A DNA stretch of 64,000 nt from Aspidiotus rigidus (taxonomy: Eukaryota > Arthropoda > Insecta > Hemiptera > Diaspididae): NCBI GenBank assembly GCA_035079385.1, contig JAVHKY010000029.1, forward strand, positions 13,082,001-13,146,000, given 5' to 3'. The notes beneath the pieces were generated by a model that did not search any database, had not been told where the DNA came from, and saw nothing but the letters and a program-made list of their open reading frames with translations. Positions 41,779 to 55,635 of this stretch are shown piece after piece. The position numbers were made by a program, and so were the translations under genes. Each line of letters opens with the position of its first letter. Position 1 is the first letter of the stretch.

Positions 41779-42518
41779 TTTTCGACGGTTTTCCGAAAGT
41801 TTTGGCGGGTTCTTGACTTATTTTAGAGATTTGGAAAAATTTCTATTTTTAGCCTTTATTACTTTAGGTCTAACACATAGTATACTAGGCTTATACCAAC
41901 TAGGCTACTATGGTAGGTTTAGCTTTCATTACACTAGGCAACAATCAAAAAATTTTTGAAAATGTCTGACGTAAGATAGGTTGTATCTAGAAGTATTTTT
42001 TGCGCTGATTTCAGAACCGTTTTCCGTTTTTTAGTAGGAGGTCGCGTTTTCTTGTTATCACTTTGTTTAGTTGCCGCGCATTGTCGCGAGACGAAGCGTT
42101 CCTTATCGAGCGTTGATTGAAGCTCGATAAAGAACGCTTTGTCTTGCGACGATGCGCGGCAACTAAACAAAGTGACAACAAGAAAACGCGACCTCCTATT
42201 AAAAAACGGAAAACGGTTCTGAAATCAGCGCAAAAAATACTTCTAGATACAACCTATCTCACGTTAGCAATTTTCAAAAAATTTTCAATTGTTGTTATAA
42301 TATAAGCCTTAATGGAGACTTGGGAAAATTTCAACCTTTAGCCTTCATTATAGTAGCCCTAATACATAGTATACTAGACTTATACAAGATTACGAACGGG
42401 GGCTATACGTAGTCAGTTAACGTATTATATACGAGACTTATACTAGACCAGGGAGGGAGAGGGGACTGTTGAAAAAACCGTCACGGTTTTTCGACGGTTT
42501 TCCGAAGACTTTGGCGGG
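41779..42518. repeat. long palindrome flanked by 31-bp direct repeats
   Basis: Direct repeats TTTTCGACGGTTTTCCGAA... at 41779-41809 and 42488-42518 enclose TACTAGGC-type sequence and a palindrome. The palindrome arms 41938-42111 and 42122-42298 (about 175 bp) match with a few differences around a 10-bp loop. Both arms can be read outward as the same ~60-codon text (LDKERF, AATKQSDNKKTRPP, KKRKTVLKSAQK). This is probably a foldback element. Coding potential is unproven. Confidence 0.75.
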
Positions 42519-42689
42519 GGTTATTCCCAGTGCGTGTGGAACATGCGTCCATGAAAGGGGATTTGCGGATATTGTAGGATGGTCTCGAAGAGGTAGAGGT
42601 GGCGGTTATGGAGTGGGGGAGCATAGGCTGTCGGCAAGACTGGTTCAAAATGCACAGTCGGCTATTTTGAGCGACAGTGTTAATAGGTT

Positions 42690-43164
42690 TTAGGTGTGTG
42701 TGTGTGAGAGATGCTGGACCGTAGGTAGATGAGCTGTAAGCGATTCAAGTCTGGTGGAGGAAGGCAAGACTTGACGGTTACAACTGTTTTTAGGGTGGAA
42801 AGAAATTTCGGCACTTTAAGGGTTCCTTGAGGGTCCCCGACACCTCAAACCCACTCCAACCTGTCTAATTTACCGAAATCGCCAAACGTAATCCACATTA
42901 GACACATCAAAGCCATTATTGCTCATGATTCTCCCTTCCACAATTTGAAATCCAACGGTAACTCTTATCAAAAGCTGGGTTTTGGGGAGTGTTGAGAAAT
43001 TTGATGCGAGAGAGAGCTGCTAGACCGTAGATGGGTGAGCCGTAATCGAGAATTGAGCGATATAAACTCTGGTAGAGGGGAAGCAGGATTTAGTGGTTAC
43101 AACCGCTTTTAGGCTGGAAAAGAAATTTTGGGACGTTAAAGGTTCTTTGGGTATCCTCGATACC

Positions 43165-43227
<63 letters not shown>

Positions 43228-43440
43228 GCTAGACCGTGATCTGTAATCGAGAGTTGACCGGAATGAACTCTGTTGAACGGGAAGCAGGACTTGGAAGATA
43301 CTATCGTTTTTAGGGTGGACAAGTTTTAGGACATTAAGGGCTCCATGCGTATCCTCGACCTCTCAAATTCGCCTCTACCTGGCTAACTCACCAAAATTGC
43401 CGAACATAAATTGGACACATCGAAGCCATTATTGCCTATG
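42690..43440 (-). pseudogene. repeated I-like RT thumb fragments
   Basis: Three diverged copies of the RT thumb text occur leftward: about 42703-42830, 43005-43140 and 43220-43320. The middle one reads LPLYQSLYRSILDYGSPIYG, matching LLLYKSLIRSKLDYGSPIYN in the young copy. Between copies is plus-strand text CACATC(A/G)AAGCCATTATTGC (42904 and 43417). The third copy contains a long GA run (43171-43223). It is a rearranged cluster. Confidence 0.6.
43171..43223. repeat. (GA)n microsatellite
   Basis: An uninterrupted GA dinucleotide tract inside the third RT fragment. Open frames over it read (RE)n or (SL)n and are not genes. Confidence 0.9.
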
Positions 43441-44300
43441 ATTTTTCTTCCCACTATCTGTGCCTTACGGATCAACCCAAATTGGGTTCCAAAGTTGGCT
43501 ACGCCTCGTCTATCGATGGAGAAGTCTCGCTCTTCCGTACGGAAAACTCGGTCTTCATCTATTCTCTTGAACTGTATGCCATCTATTCCTCCCTTACTCA
43601 CTCCTCTTTTCTTATTTCTCCATAAATTCCTTTTTAACAGGGAACCTGTTCTATAAGGGGCTTTTTGAGAAATTCGCCGCGCGTCGTCCAACAAAAAACT
43701 TGGAAAAATGTCGACTCTCGAGCCATATATGATATTTCCATGTCCCCCTCCTATCATATACGTATAGCTCGAGATTCGAGAAAAATTTAGGACTCTCAAA
43801 CTATATTATACTAGGCCTGCTTAATACTAGTTTTATCTCGGTGTAGGCTTCCTTAAATTCTCAATACCAAATCCTATATGACTCATAAAACAGATTCCCT
43901 GCGTTCCTCATTCAACTTCGTTAAGGAAGCCGTCGTTTCGTTTTCTCTCTCTCCAAGCTATGCTAGAACCCCCTTACTCTTCCTACCCTATCCTCTTGCA
44001 TACCCAAACATCTTCTCTATCTTCAGTCCTGGATTCCTAGTCATCTTGGCCTACCGGAATACAAAGCAACTCGGTGGACCTAGGTCGGCTCTCGTCCTCA
44101 ATCACTAATCCTTTCCTTCTCATGAATTATAAATCTTACTATCGACCACGGTACAACCGATGGTTTTATGAACTTCGTTTGATTGAAAAATGCCCGATCC
44201 CATGGTCCTCTTCAATTCCTTTCTGGTGCCAATTCGTCACACCCGCCCAACCTACTCGTTTCGTCTCCTCGGGCTCACAGGACCATTCTCATGCCACCAC
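43440..44300 (+). pseudogene. I-like RNase H and C-terminal fragments
   Basis: Plus strand. LGSKVGYASSIDGEVSLF and YSLELYAIYSSLTHSSFL (43480-43620) are RNase H; the following Asp region is lost. A dispersed TACTAGGC/minisatellite block intervenes (43660-43930). WIPSHLGLPEYKA (about 44030-44070) and NYKSYYRPRYNRWFYELR with CPIPWSSSI (44124-44220) are the downstream RNase H and C-terminal region. It runs opposite to the neighbour at 42.7-43.4 kb. Confidence 0.68.
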
Positions 44301-46310
44301 TGCACTGCTATGTCTCTCATTTAAGTATTTTATATGCTTGTAAGGTTGAAACTACTCCAGAGAAACCATTACGATAAGGTGTCAGTAATCCGACCAACGA
44401 GAGCGCGAAGCCGAGTAAACCGGCACCAGAGGAGGGTGCGGAGCCGGTACCTAATCAGGTGGAGGAGACTGCCCAATAATGAGAAAGACGACAATGATGA
44501 GTCGTACTATCCTTCACAATCCGTTCAAAATGACCATGTCAACTTATTCGCAAGGCCCACGATCCGGTGACTCACGAATATCATCGCTATTGAAGGAAGG
44601 CCGCGGTCGCTCCGGCTTCCGTTCAATTCGTCGGAGGAGTAGATCCTTGGCTATTGTTCGTACGATCGCGCAAATCGGGTCTCGCTGATGGAGGAGCCTG
44701 CAGAATCATTATCATTGACTTCTATACCATCTAATATACCGTCTAAACCAACTTTTGACCAACCGCAAGAGGATATTATCGCGGTCTTCGCCGGGCGCAC
44801 GAAGACAAGTTGCGTCTGATATCAAACGCATTCATTCTGCGAGTTCACTCCATGAGACCACTACATCCTTGTACGTGCGTCGAGTCCAGCCGGACTTATT
44901 TATCTTCTTCCTTGCCTTTTAGATAATGCCGGTCCCAGACGAGCCCCAGGAGTTACTCGAGTGAGTAGTCTGAAAGATCTCTACTTCATGTTTCTTCCGG
45001 AGAAACTGAAGTACGATTAGCATGAAATATTAACAGTCAACGAAAATAAAACGATTTCGAGTAAGTCCTCGTAAATATTTTATCTAGGACGGCTGAAGTT
45101 GTCCTTAATAATCGTAGCACGAACGCTACTGGTTGGAAAGATCAATAAATTTTGAGCGAGAAGTCCGGTAGAGTCGGAGCAGAAGTAGAATGAAATATTA
45201 GATTTTCCATTTTTCTGTGTAGTACTACGAGTATTCTTCTCTGTTAGATCAAAAAAGTTCTCGATTACTTCAATCTCTTCTTCTATGTTTGCGTTTGGGA
45301 AAACTTTCTCTGCAACGCTTTAAGAGTTCCGCGATAAAATGGATTGAATGAGCTTTTTTTTTTTTTTTCTTCTTCTTCTACTTCCCCCTCTTCGTAGTAA
45401 GAAAAACTAGGTCCAATTACGGTTGTACGGTGAAAATATCTTCATTCGACAGCGAAGTTTATACGCTTAACTTGATGAAGGAAATACATCAACAAGGTGT
45501 AAATAATACCGGTAAGGATGAAGGAAGAAGAGGGACGAAAGAGACACACAGACGAAGCGAGACAAGTAAAAATAACAGTAATCGCGAGAGAAATGGGAAA
45601 AACTCTCTAGTTAAATAAATATACAGTATTGTCAGTTATTTAAACGTTAAAATAAACATCAAATAAGCACGTTACACGCTCCAAATAGAATCGAATGTCT
45701 TCTCTGAAGCATTTGAAAGAAGAATAGAAAAGAAAAGGAAGAAAAATACACGAAATTGTCATCGCTATATTTTTCGCTTTCGGTACACGGAATAATATTG
45801 GACGCGGTGAGTTTTTTTTCCCCACCTTTATATATCCTCCGGATGCTCGAAGAATCTGTTCCATTATTACTTTTTGGTCCATTTCGTTGCGATAAGGAAG
45901 AATAATTTTATTATTATCCCTTTAATGACGTACGTTCCGTGTACGGTTCGCGATAAATCTCGTATTTTTATCATCGCGAGAAGATATTGACGAGAAAGTA
46001 TTATTTGTCTTCTTTTTTTTCTCTCTCTCTATCTCTCATTTTTAAATCGCAATCAACAAGTTTTCAGTTAAATAAGAAAAGAAATCTTTAGATACCCGTT
46101 CGCAAGTTTGGCCAGATTATTATTACGAGCTTTTTTCTTTTTCATTCCAGCCTATAAAAGACTCATATGTTGCAAAAAGAAAAAAAAGTAGTCAAAGAAA
46201 ATGGACCGAAATGCGAACAATGAAAAGCGCCTTGATATCCTGCTACTAAATTCGTAAAAAACTCTCTTAACGGATTTTTCCGAGCAAGTATAAGAACAAT
46301 GATAATAAGG
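44301..46310. other. spacer, no gene recognised
   Basis: Arg-rich open frames at 44334-44688 overlap in two frames and match nothing I know; they might be worn retroelement sequence. From 45.0 kb on it is AT-rich with T and A tracts. No RNA gene is visible. Confidence 0.45.
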
Positions 46311-46314
46311 AACT

Positions 46315-47831
46315 CCATCTTCTCACAAGATATATAACCTCTCTCATCCTTCCCCTCTTGAAACCCATTTCGAATACCCTCCTTCCAACCTCCTATCGCC
46401 CTATACGGTGTACTTAGTAAATTACTCCTGAAAATTCTCGACAAATATTCCGTAAAAGTCCTTCTCCCCCCCCCCCCCCAACTCATCCTACAGAACTTCC
46501 AGATCAGCCTCCAATCCTGCACTAAATTTCTCGACGTTACCTTCGATTCCAAACATCTAAAAGCCAAATGTCTAAACTCATTAAATATCCTTAAATATCT
46601 ATCCCACACTCGCACTGGTTAGCAGTCGCAAGCTCCTCCTTCAACTCACTACTGAACTACGGGTTTCCTCCAGGCTAATAAATCGTCCCTAAAATCCCTA
46701 GATACAATTCAATCTACAGCACTACATTTAGCTCTCGGTGCCTTACGGACTAGCCCCACGCTCAGCCTATTCCCCCTCTAGAATTCCGTTTATTATCGAT
46801 TACAGCTTGTTTCTCGCGTCTAGACTCTAGTTTCCCCATCTCCCTACCTACCAACTCTCTCTCATCCCCCAAAATTCTCTACTCCTCTCATTAGAACCAT
46901 ATCTCGAATTTCAGCCCCTTCTCACCATCTTCTCATCCACCCCTCCATCAACATTCTCATCACCTCTCATTCTTCTCGAACCGATATAAGACATATTAAA
47001 GACATAATTGATAACGACTTTGCTTCCCACAACCTGTGCTTTAGTGAAGGTTCCAAATCGGGCCCTAAAACTGGCTACGCCTTCTCCATCAATGGTGAAA
47101 TCTCACACTTTCGTTTGAAAAACTCAACGTCCATATATTCTGCCGAACTATCTGCCATCTATACCTGCCTTACTCACCTCACTCTTCTTCCTCAATCCTG
47201 TAAATTCCTCCTGTTTTCTGTATCTCTTTCCTCTATCCAAGCCATGAGAACCCCTCACTCTCTCAATCCTATCGTAAAGTGCATTCTCATAGTCCTGCAC
47301 ACCATAACATCTTCAATTGCTTTACCACAGACCCCTCGTCATATCGGTTTACCGGAACATGACGCAGTGGACCTGGCTGCTAAGCAAGCCTTGCCTCTTC
47401 CCTCAATCACTGATCGCTCCCCTTCTCCGGCCTATGATTTAAAATCATTCTACCTTTCACAAATCACCTCATCGTGGCACAATCTTTGGTCTTCTCAAAC
47501 CTGCAACAAACTAATACCCGACCCCCTGGTCCTCATAAATCCATCCCTCATGCCGCGAAGAAATAGTTGTAACTCGACTACGAATTGGACACACTCGCCT
47601 AACCCACTCCATCTTTATCCTTGGACTCTCTACCCCTCCCTCATGCCAATATTGCCAAATTGAGAATTTATCTCTCTCACTTTTTCACTTGCCCTTCTCT
47701 CATAAATATCAGACACTCATTTTCTGTTCCCTCGACCGTCTGCTCTTTCCAATAACTCAGAAACCATAACCAAAACCTTAAAATTCCTCCAATCCACCTA
47801 TTACTACCAATCCATCTAATTTGGACTCCTC
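46315..47831 (+). pseudogene. I-like element copy, RT deletion and dead RNase H
   Basis: Plus strand. ILPLLKPISNTLLPTSYRPI (about 46345-46405) is the RT fingers; after a C14 tract (46467-46480) the text jumps to LQNFQISLQSC and LKAKCLNSLNILKYLSH, so the palm is deleted. From 47038, the RNase H has SEGSKSG in place of TDGSK, SAELSAIYTCL with its Glu, and FSVSLSS where TDSLSS is expected. Two catalytic Asp residues are therefore lost. The tail to 47831 holds decayed C-terminal text. Confidence 0.78.
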
Positions 47832-49018
47832 GGGTTGTTATAGAATCAAACAATCTCCTTTCCCTTATGGCTTCAGAAAGGGACACAGCACTACTCAGGC
47901 TCTTTCTGACCTCGAATTCAAAATAAACTAATCTTCACTTTCTGAATGATCTCTTAACTTCATATTCTTCGACCTCCACGAAGTCTTTCATAGCAAAGTT
48001 TATGAATATACGCTAGTCAAAATAACATTGCTTCTATCTTACAAAAGTTTTCTCAACAATGGAACATTATTAGTACGAACCTCAAGTATCACTCCCGCCC
48101 CCCTTACAGTCGAAAACAATCGTCCGCCAATGTCCTCCTCTTTTTAATCCGTATCACTAAATGCGTTTATTTCCCTCTCGCTCAGTATCTCTTTGCAGAC
48201 GATCACGACATCCATCTAGTCATCCAACCCTCTTAGAGTCTACAGGCTCATCCAAAAAACTCTTAACGCCATTACTACACGGACAACCACAAACTGTTTC
48301 CGTTCCTCATCGTCTAAGACTTACTTCGTCACATTCAAAAAAATAAATCCCATCCCTACCTTATTTCCAACTTTCTCTTCACAAAATTTCCAAATCCCCT
48401 CCGCAACTCCGCCGAACTCCTTGGTATTCAACTAGACCAACCACATCAGAATTCTCAAAGCAAAATGTACTTGTGCCCTAAACACATTGAAATTTATCTC
48501 TCATCCGTCTAAAGGCTACAACAAAAAACTTCTTGACCGTTTTGCTCATGGAGCAGCGATCTATAATCTAGCCAGTAAATTGATCCTCTCTTTGGTAGAC
48601 ACTATTCAAACTTCTTCCCTCACGATGGTCTTGGGAGCCTTTCGAACAAGTCCTAAATTTAGCGCCGAAGCTGCTGAACTTCCTCTCCACTTTCATCGAC
48701 TTATTATCTATCTCTGAATTCCCTCATCTACCCACTTTTAATTACATCTTCAAACTAAACAAGAACTTTCCTCCAGCCCCCAGAAACAAACGTATTGTGC
48801 TCCAATTCGAACTCTCCCTCAATTAACGTTTCACAGTTATTCCCCTACTTTCGCATTATAGGCCATCTCCACCTTGGACCATCACCCAGCCCACCATTCC
48901 TTTATTTATCACAGAAATCTAAGAGCACTTTCACCGACCACGTAAGAAACTACATTCAAGAATATCCTGATCACACACTTTATCTCACTGGTGGCTCCTC
49001 TTGCAGCGACAAGGTGTG
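47832..49018 (+). pseudogene. second I-like copy, RT to start of RNase H
   Basis: Plus strand, head-to-tail after the previous copy. ESNNLL then YGFRKGHSTTQALSDLE (47870-47930), IFFDLHEVFHSKV (motif A, Asp kept), and KFISHPSKGYNKKLL with IQTSSLTMVLGAFRTSP (48487-48660). EYPDHTLYLTGGSS near 48960 is the RNase H start with TDGS changed to TGGS. It ends at 49018. Frameshifts occur throughout. Confidence 0.75.
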
Positions 49019-49180
49019 ATGTGGTCCAGCATCCTTGATCGGAGTGCAACGTTGCCTGCTCAACTTAGGTTCTTGTTGAAGCAGCCGTAGCCGTTTAACA
49101 CCAGGGTCGGGTGAAAGTTCAGTTGACCATGGGGTCAGTTCATCCACCGCAATTGAGGTCACGTATCAACACATGGATCG
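49019..49180. other. junction sequence before PLE G
   Basis: No recognisable domain. GC content is higher than in the spacers. It may be a worn 5' part of PLE G or unrelated filler. Confidence 0.35.
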
Positions 49181-50400
49181 TCTATAAGATCCTTGATGCA
49201 GGGCACCCTTACGCGAAGCACATCACTTACTGGCACCGTTATGTCGATGATGTATTCTGCGGTTTCCATCTTCCCTCAATTCCCGCCACCTGAGTGCGAA
49301 ATTCACGTTAAAGATGGGGCGGACTGAGATCAATTTCTTGGACCACTACATTTCCCTCACGGAGCGAAGACACACGTTTGGTATTTATAGGAAACCCACC
49401 TCTTCTGATTTATACATCGACTCTTCTTCTTATTGCCAACCCCGACACAGAGAGGCACCGTACATGGCTATGATCCATCGCCTGGTGTCCCTCCCTCTTG
49501 AGCGAGCCTCCTTCCGGAGTGAACTTAACACCATAAAAGTCCCCATCACCCGGAATTGTAATCGCTTGGATATCGATCGTTCGATCCAGAAGAACATCGT
49601 ATCCATATGAACCTTAGTCGGCTGACTTACCTTCCTCCTTGTCCTCATCCGAGAGGACAAAATGGATCCGCCTTCGCTACCTGGGAAAATTCACTTACGA
49701 ATTGGCTAAGGTTCTTCAGGCTTATAAAACTTAAGGCAGACTACCAGTTCGGCTGTCCCGAAAATTCAGGAGCGGATTTACGGGGGCGGGGGCAAGGGGA
49801 ACGTTCTCCCCCCCCCAAAAAAAAATACTCCAAAAAGGACTGAAATTGTCCAATTTGACTGCGAGGAAAAAGTCTTTGAATAATGGAATATCCCCCCCCA
49901 AAATGTACCCGTAAATCCGCGCCTGAAAATCCCACCCCACTATCGAAGAAATGTGGAGTTTATAAAATTTCGTGTCCTAATTGTCCGGCGTTTTATGTGG
50001 GGAAAATTGAGAAGAGTTTTTTCCACGCGCTTGAAGGTGTAGGAAAGCGCTTTCACCTTCACGCCTGAAGGAAATCGACTTTTGCGGAGCACTTGATCAA
50101 GGCGGGGCATCCATTTGATCCTCTCGGGTGTCAACCACTCAGACTTGAGAATTCCTTCTGCTGGAGGCAAGCTTTGGAGAACTTTGAAATCTGTCAGTAT
50201 CTCGTAGAATTCGGCGATTCCCTTCTTAACAGAGTGTTGTCTGAGTACGAACTTATACCTTGGCCTTCGAATAAAGGGAGAAGCCGGTCTTTTCCTCCTC
50301 CGACAGTAAACGCTGGTTTTCGCGCTCGAAGAAGAAATAGAATGGTTGGAGAGCGTAGATTGATATGAAACTGGTGATCCATCTGTCCTGTCTACTCCTG
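49181..50400 (+). pseudogene. Penelope-like element G, interrupted by a MITE
   Basis: Plus strand. HITYWHRYVDDVFCGF (49220-49265) is RT motif C (YVDD). In the next frame TEINFLDHYISLTERRHTFG and IYRKPTSSDLYIDS (49320-49420) form the thumb, followed by REAPYMAMIHRLVSLPLERA. After the MITE (49767-49925), CGVYKISCPNCPAFYVGKIE (49949-50008) gives the GIY-YIG signatures with the Cys pair; a stop follows at 50067, then FAEHLIKAGHPFDPLG. At least three frame breaks and a missing 5' part make it dead. Confidence 0.82.
49767..49925. mobile_element. MITE inserted in PLE G
   Basis: CAGGAGCGGATTTACGGG and CCCGTAAATCCGCGCCTG are good terminal inverted repeats, similar to the MITE at 22433-22764. AAAAT borders both sides, offset by one base, so the target duplication is short or unclear. 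It splits the RT-endonuclease linker; the endonuclease frame resumes within 25 bp of its right end. Its interior has G- and C-runs and no coding. Confidence 0.78.
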
Positions 50401-52340
50401 CCGCAGTTCCATTCCTTAGTCTCAGTTTATTTCTATCTCTTATGTATGTTTTCCTACCAAAAGCCACGTCAGTAAGCCAAACGATTGCCAACAACCTCAA
50501 GTCATAAGTCGACACTACAGAAGTTTTCACCTTTCATTCTTGGACCTACGATATTAAACTAACAAAAGCAATTCTGCCCAATTTAGAATGGCTTGAAGGT
50601 CAAAATTTTGCTAAATTTTCCTCTTTCCTCATATTTATCGAATTGATCCAAATTCTCCAGCCAGAATTTTCCCCCAAGTCGAAACATTCGAGAGTTTCCC
50701 TCATTATGAAATTTTATGATGGTCGATATTTTTCCTAGTCCCCGAAGTAGGTCAGAGCCCTCCCTACTTTTGAACCACAATTTCCCGATGAAGATCATTT
50801 TCCCTGAATAATACCTATGCCCTCGAATCCCACGATTCCACTGTTTACTAACATAAAGTTTGAAGAGGTAATGAATGAAATCATTTTTTATATCTCTAAG
50901 ATATTCACCACTATTCAAAGACCGTAGTGTTACGATTACTTCACCAAATTCTCTTTCATGAGTTGATCTTCACACGAGCTCTATTCTCAAAGCAAATATT
51001 CTTTACGGTTAAAATATGATTGTATTCTATAGTTTCGGTTGTATCACTACTCAAAACTTCGATGATCGACTTACGAAAGAATAGCTCTACTTATCACGAG
51101 AAATACGAATAAATTGCAAATAATCTAAAAAGCTGCTCTCCATAAAGATTACAAGTTCTTTGCCCCCGGTGTTTGTTTTTCCCCATCCTCTGTCCCTAGA
51201 GACTCATCTTCTTCCCTTATCATACAGCGATGAGCGAACCAGCGACTGATAAAATATGAGTACGAGTACGTATGTATGGTACGAAAAAGTTTACAACTTC
51301 TGTTTCAATGAACAAAGTGAAAATAAATGAAAGAAAGTTTCAAAGAATTGACGATACGATATACGTTGAAGTGCAGATAATAATCTATTTAAGAAGAACG
51401 TAAATCCAATTTCAACAATCGAGTACGATCACATATTTCCAGATTTCTGATACAAGTACTTCCAAATTGAATGGGGGAAGTAAGTAGTGCACGCGCTAAG
51501 GAACTCTTATCTACGTTCATGGCGAAATTAGTGCTCATTATAATTTTCCGAGGCAGCAATATTCGATGAGAATAAATAAAATTTTAAGATAGCTAATGCT
51601 AATTTCTATATAATGATCATTGAAAATTCAGCTTCAGTCATAAACCTGCAGCAGTTTTCCTCTACGCGGCGATACAAATGTATTCCAAAAACACTAAAGC
51701 ACTTTTGACCTCGTCCGATAATATTTCACCATTATGACATAATGTCGACGATTTCTCTATGCGAAAAAAAAAGTATATATATATTGTTTCCTTTCATTAT
51801 TTAGTATTATACAGCATCTCAAGACAGGAAACTTCCATCGATAAGAGATTTACAATAATCGTGATCAACGATTGCTTTTTCTTCTGCGTATATATTGTAT
51901 ATACGTATACATACGTATATAAATAAAGGAAGATGATTATTCCGACTTCAATTATGACGACGACGGGTCGCATTTATACTCTTCTTCGATGCTATACATA
52001 ATGGTGGAGAAATCACCCTAATACAGTAAGCGTACTAATACGTCAACATAAAAAAGCTTTTTACGAGGATATTCAATATACTGCCGTAAACACGCTGCAC
52101 GAAAAATAATTTTCTCTATCTCGCCACGCTCGGCTCTCACATCCAGAACCGCACAAAAAAATAAGCTGCTTTCGAAAAAATCGAATAAGAAAACATACGA
52201 CAGAGTGAAATGGGAAAGAAAATCAATTAACGCTACCGAAAGCTCCGCCAACAGTTGAATGTCTGATTCTGATATGGACAGCGTGTAAGTGTGTATACGG
52301 TACTTGACAATACTGTACGACTCGTGAGGTTTTACTCCAG
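50401..52340. other. AT-rich spacer
   Basis: No gene. The first 500 bp includes scattered minisatellite-like words (GTCCCCGAAGTAGG). TA-alternating tracts occur near 51772-51783 and 51890-51921. No RNA gene recognised. Confidence 0.5.
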
Positions 52341-52343
52341 CTT

Positions 52344-53580
<1,237 letters not shown>

Positions 53581-53589
53581 ACTCGCGGC

Positions 53590-54140
53590 CTACTTTTTCC
53601 AATCACTTTCGTCGCTCTGAATATGCTGAATATTATTTGAACAATTCCGGTTCTCCTTGATATTGATTATGAGCGTTTCTCGCTTAGGGTTGAAGAGGCT
53701 TAGGCTTTTGAAGCCCTCCTTTGCCCCACGCTGGCGGTACGTAGGGTTTATGAGAACTTGCAACTTCTGGTACTTACTTTTGGCCGGAGCCTTTGAACGT
53801 TTACCCAGGACCCAACCTTTCATCAGGTCGAGGTCAAAGCTACCGGTCTAGTATTAAGATTTAAGATTATAGTCTTTAAACGATCTAAATTCTCACGGTT
53901 TTGTTTCTTTATCACGTCTTATTTGATACCTGAAAGCGTTGCTAAATCGGCTTTGGCGGGGTCTCCACGCCCTACGCAAAACTCAATATATGCGGTCGGG
54001 CAATAGGCAGCGGTGGCCGAATATCCACGGGGAAAACTTCGAATCTCGCATTTGACCGCGCTCAATAGTTGGACCATACGGTATCTCTCTTTCAAGTTGG
54101 GATTATTATGAACGGCGGCGTCATAGAGTGATCGTAACAT
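53590..54140 (-). pseudogene. possible BEL/Pao-type gag fragment
   Basis: Leftward frame 53919-54140: LYDAAVHNNPNLKERYRMVQ, then CPTAYIEFCVGRGDP. The pattern of a helix with 'VH.N..L', a Leu-rich helix and a 'Y..A....R.GDP'-like end resembles BEL/Pao gag. A second frame at 53590-53823 (Lys/Arg-rich) may be its continuation, but no Cys knuckle is visible. This is a weak, motif-level call. Confidence 0.35.
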
Positions 54141-54670
54141 GGGGGGGGGAGGGTGGTGTTACGAATTCCTTACCATGCAAAGCTTACCAAAGTGACGAAT
54201 CCAGTTCCCATTAAATATTTTGTATCGTGAAAAAATAGATGAACAGGGGACTGGAAGATCTGAGAGTTATTTGGTTATTCGGTAAAGATCTCCGCCGTCT
54301 TTCAGGCAAAATTTGATTCTAGCGAGGAATCCGCTATCTGTTTCGCTGTGGAGGGGGGGGGGGGCAATCCTCAGAAAATAGGCGTGTACGCGAGCGCGTC
54401 TGCGTCCGACTTTTATGACGTCATCATTTTCGAAAAAATTTCTTAGATGATGATAGGATCGAGAGGGACTTGAAAAAATGTTGACCTGCAAGCTATGATA
54501 GGAGGGGGACTTAGGAGAATTTCAATTACTATTTTTACCGCTGGAACTTGGGTTGGGGTGTAATAGGTTCCTATTACGGATGTCTACCGGTCAAGTAAGT
54601 CAAGTACTTGATAAAAGGTCAAGTAAACAAGTTAAAGTCAAGTATTTTCAATCAGTAAAAGTAAAAGAGC
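54141..54670. other. spacer with minisatellite and TCAAGTA words
   Basis: It holds a G-rich tract (54351-54364), inverted ~45-bp minisatellite units at about 54430-54520, and a run of TCAAGTA-like words at 54590-54640. No gene. Confidence 0.5.
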
Positions 54671-55293
54671 AATGGGTTTTGTAATGAGGAATGTTAACGG
54701 CTTCAAAGATATTCGTACCATCCTAACCCTGTATTATGCTTTCTTAAGTTCGAATATGGATTTGGAGCGCTGATATGGGATCCTATATATGACAAATACT
54801 CGAAAGCTCTAGAAAACATACAGCGTTGTTTTTTGAAATTTACGTACATGAAAATATTTCAGTATTACCCGCACGAAATTGAGTACGTCGATCTGTTAGC
54901 AGGATTCAAAATCTATTCACTAGGGGAAAGACGTAAACTGACAATGCTGGACTATCTGCACGATGTCTTGCAGGGGCAAAAGGATCCTGCCTTGCTCCAG
55001 GAGATCACCTTACGGGTTCCGCGGTTAAATGCAAGGCTTAGGGAAACATTTTACATAAGTGATACAAACAAAGGACCCCTGAAACACTCATTTGTGAACA
55101 GAGCATGTGCCCTTTATAATGACCTGGAAAAGAAACCTGGGGGGGGGATACTCTTGACATATTGTCGCAGTCAAAAAAACAGTTCAGATCTTCATGTCTG
55201 GGTGTTCTGATATACCTAATAAGATCTTCAGCCTACCTTTAAAAGTAGAATTAGTGCATTTGTTGGGTGCCCTAATAAGGAGGAACCGGTTAC

Positions 55294-55333
<40 letters not shown>

Positions 55334-55600
55334 CGCGCGCGCGCGCTTTCCTTTTTATTTTATTTTTTGTTTTATGCTATTTTTTCATCTTATTTTATTT
55401 CATTTTACTTTATCATTATTATTATTATTTTTATTTTATTTTTTTTTCTCGTAATTAGAGGCAAATTAATATGGATCGATCTCTTAAGGGTGGCGTCGGC
55501 GGTAATTGGCTCCCAGGCTGTTGTCGGCACCACCCCAAAAAATAAACAATATATAAATAAATAAATAAATAAATGAATAAATAAATAAATAAATTTCTTA
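54671..55600 (+). pseudogene. Jockey/CR1-like non-LTR element, 3' end
   Basis: Plus strand. GFVMRNVNGFKDIRTI (54677-54724), then after a frameshift GALIWDPIYDKYSKALENIQ (54764-54823) and YVDLLAGFKIYSLGERRKLT with LDYLHDVLQG (54882-54975) form the RT thumb and C-terminal region typical of Jockey/CR1-type elements. RNase H is absent, unlike the I-like family. The 3' UTR has (GT)n(GC)n at 55294-55347 and ends in (TAAA)n at about 55553-55595. The same tail occurs at 33835-33992. It is 5'-truncated. Confidence 0.78.
55294..55347. repeat. (GT)n(GC)n microsatellite
   Basis: An alternating GT run followed by a GC run, in the 3' part of the Jockey/CR1-like element. Such alternating purine-pyrimidine DNA can adopt Z-form; that is general knowledge, not shown here. 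Confidence 0.9.
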
Positions 55601-55635
55601 TTTCTGTACTCACCGGTGACGTCGTTTTTTCTTCT

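Noticed and set aside
46163..46615. 150-codon minus-strand frame
   Set aside because: It overlaps plus-strand I-like RT text that aligns with other copies.
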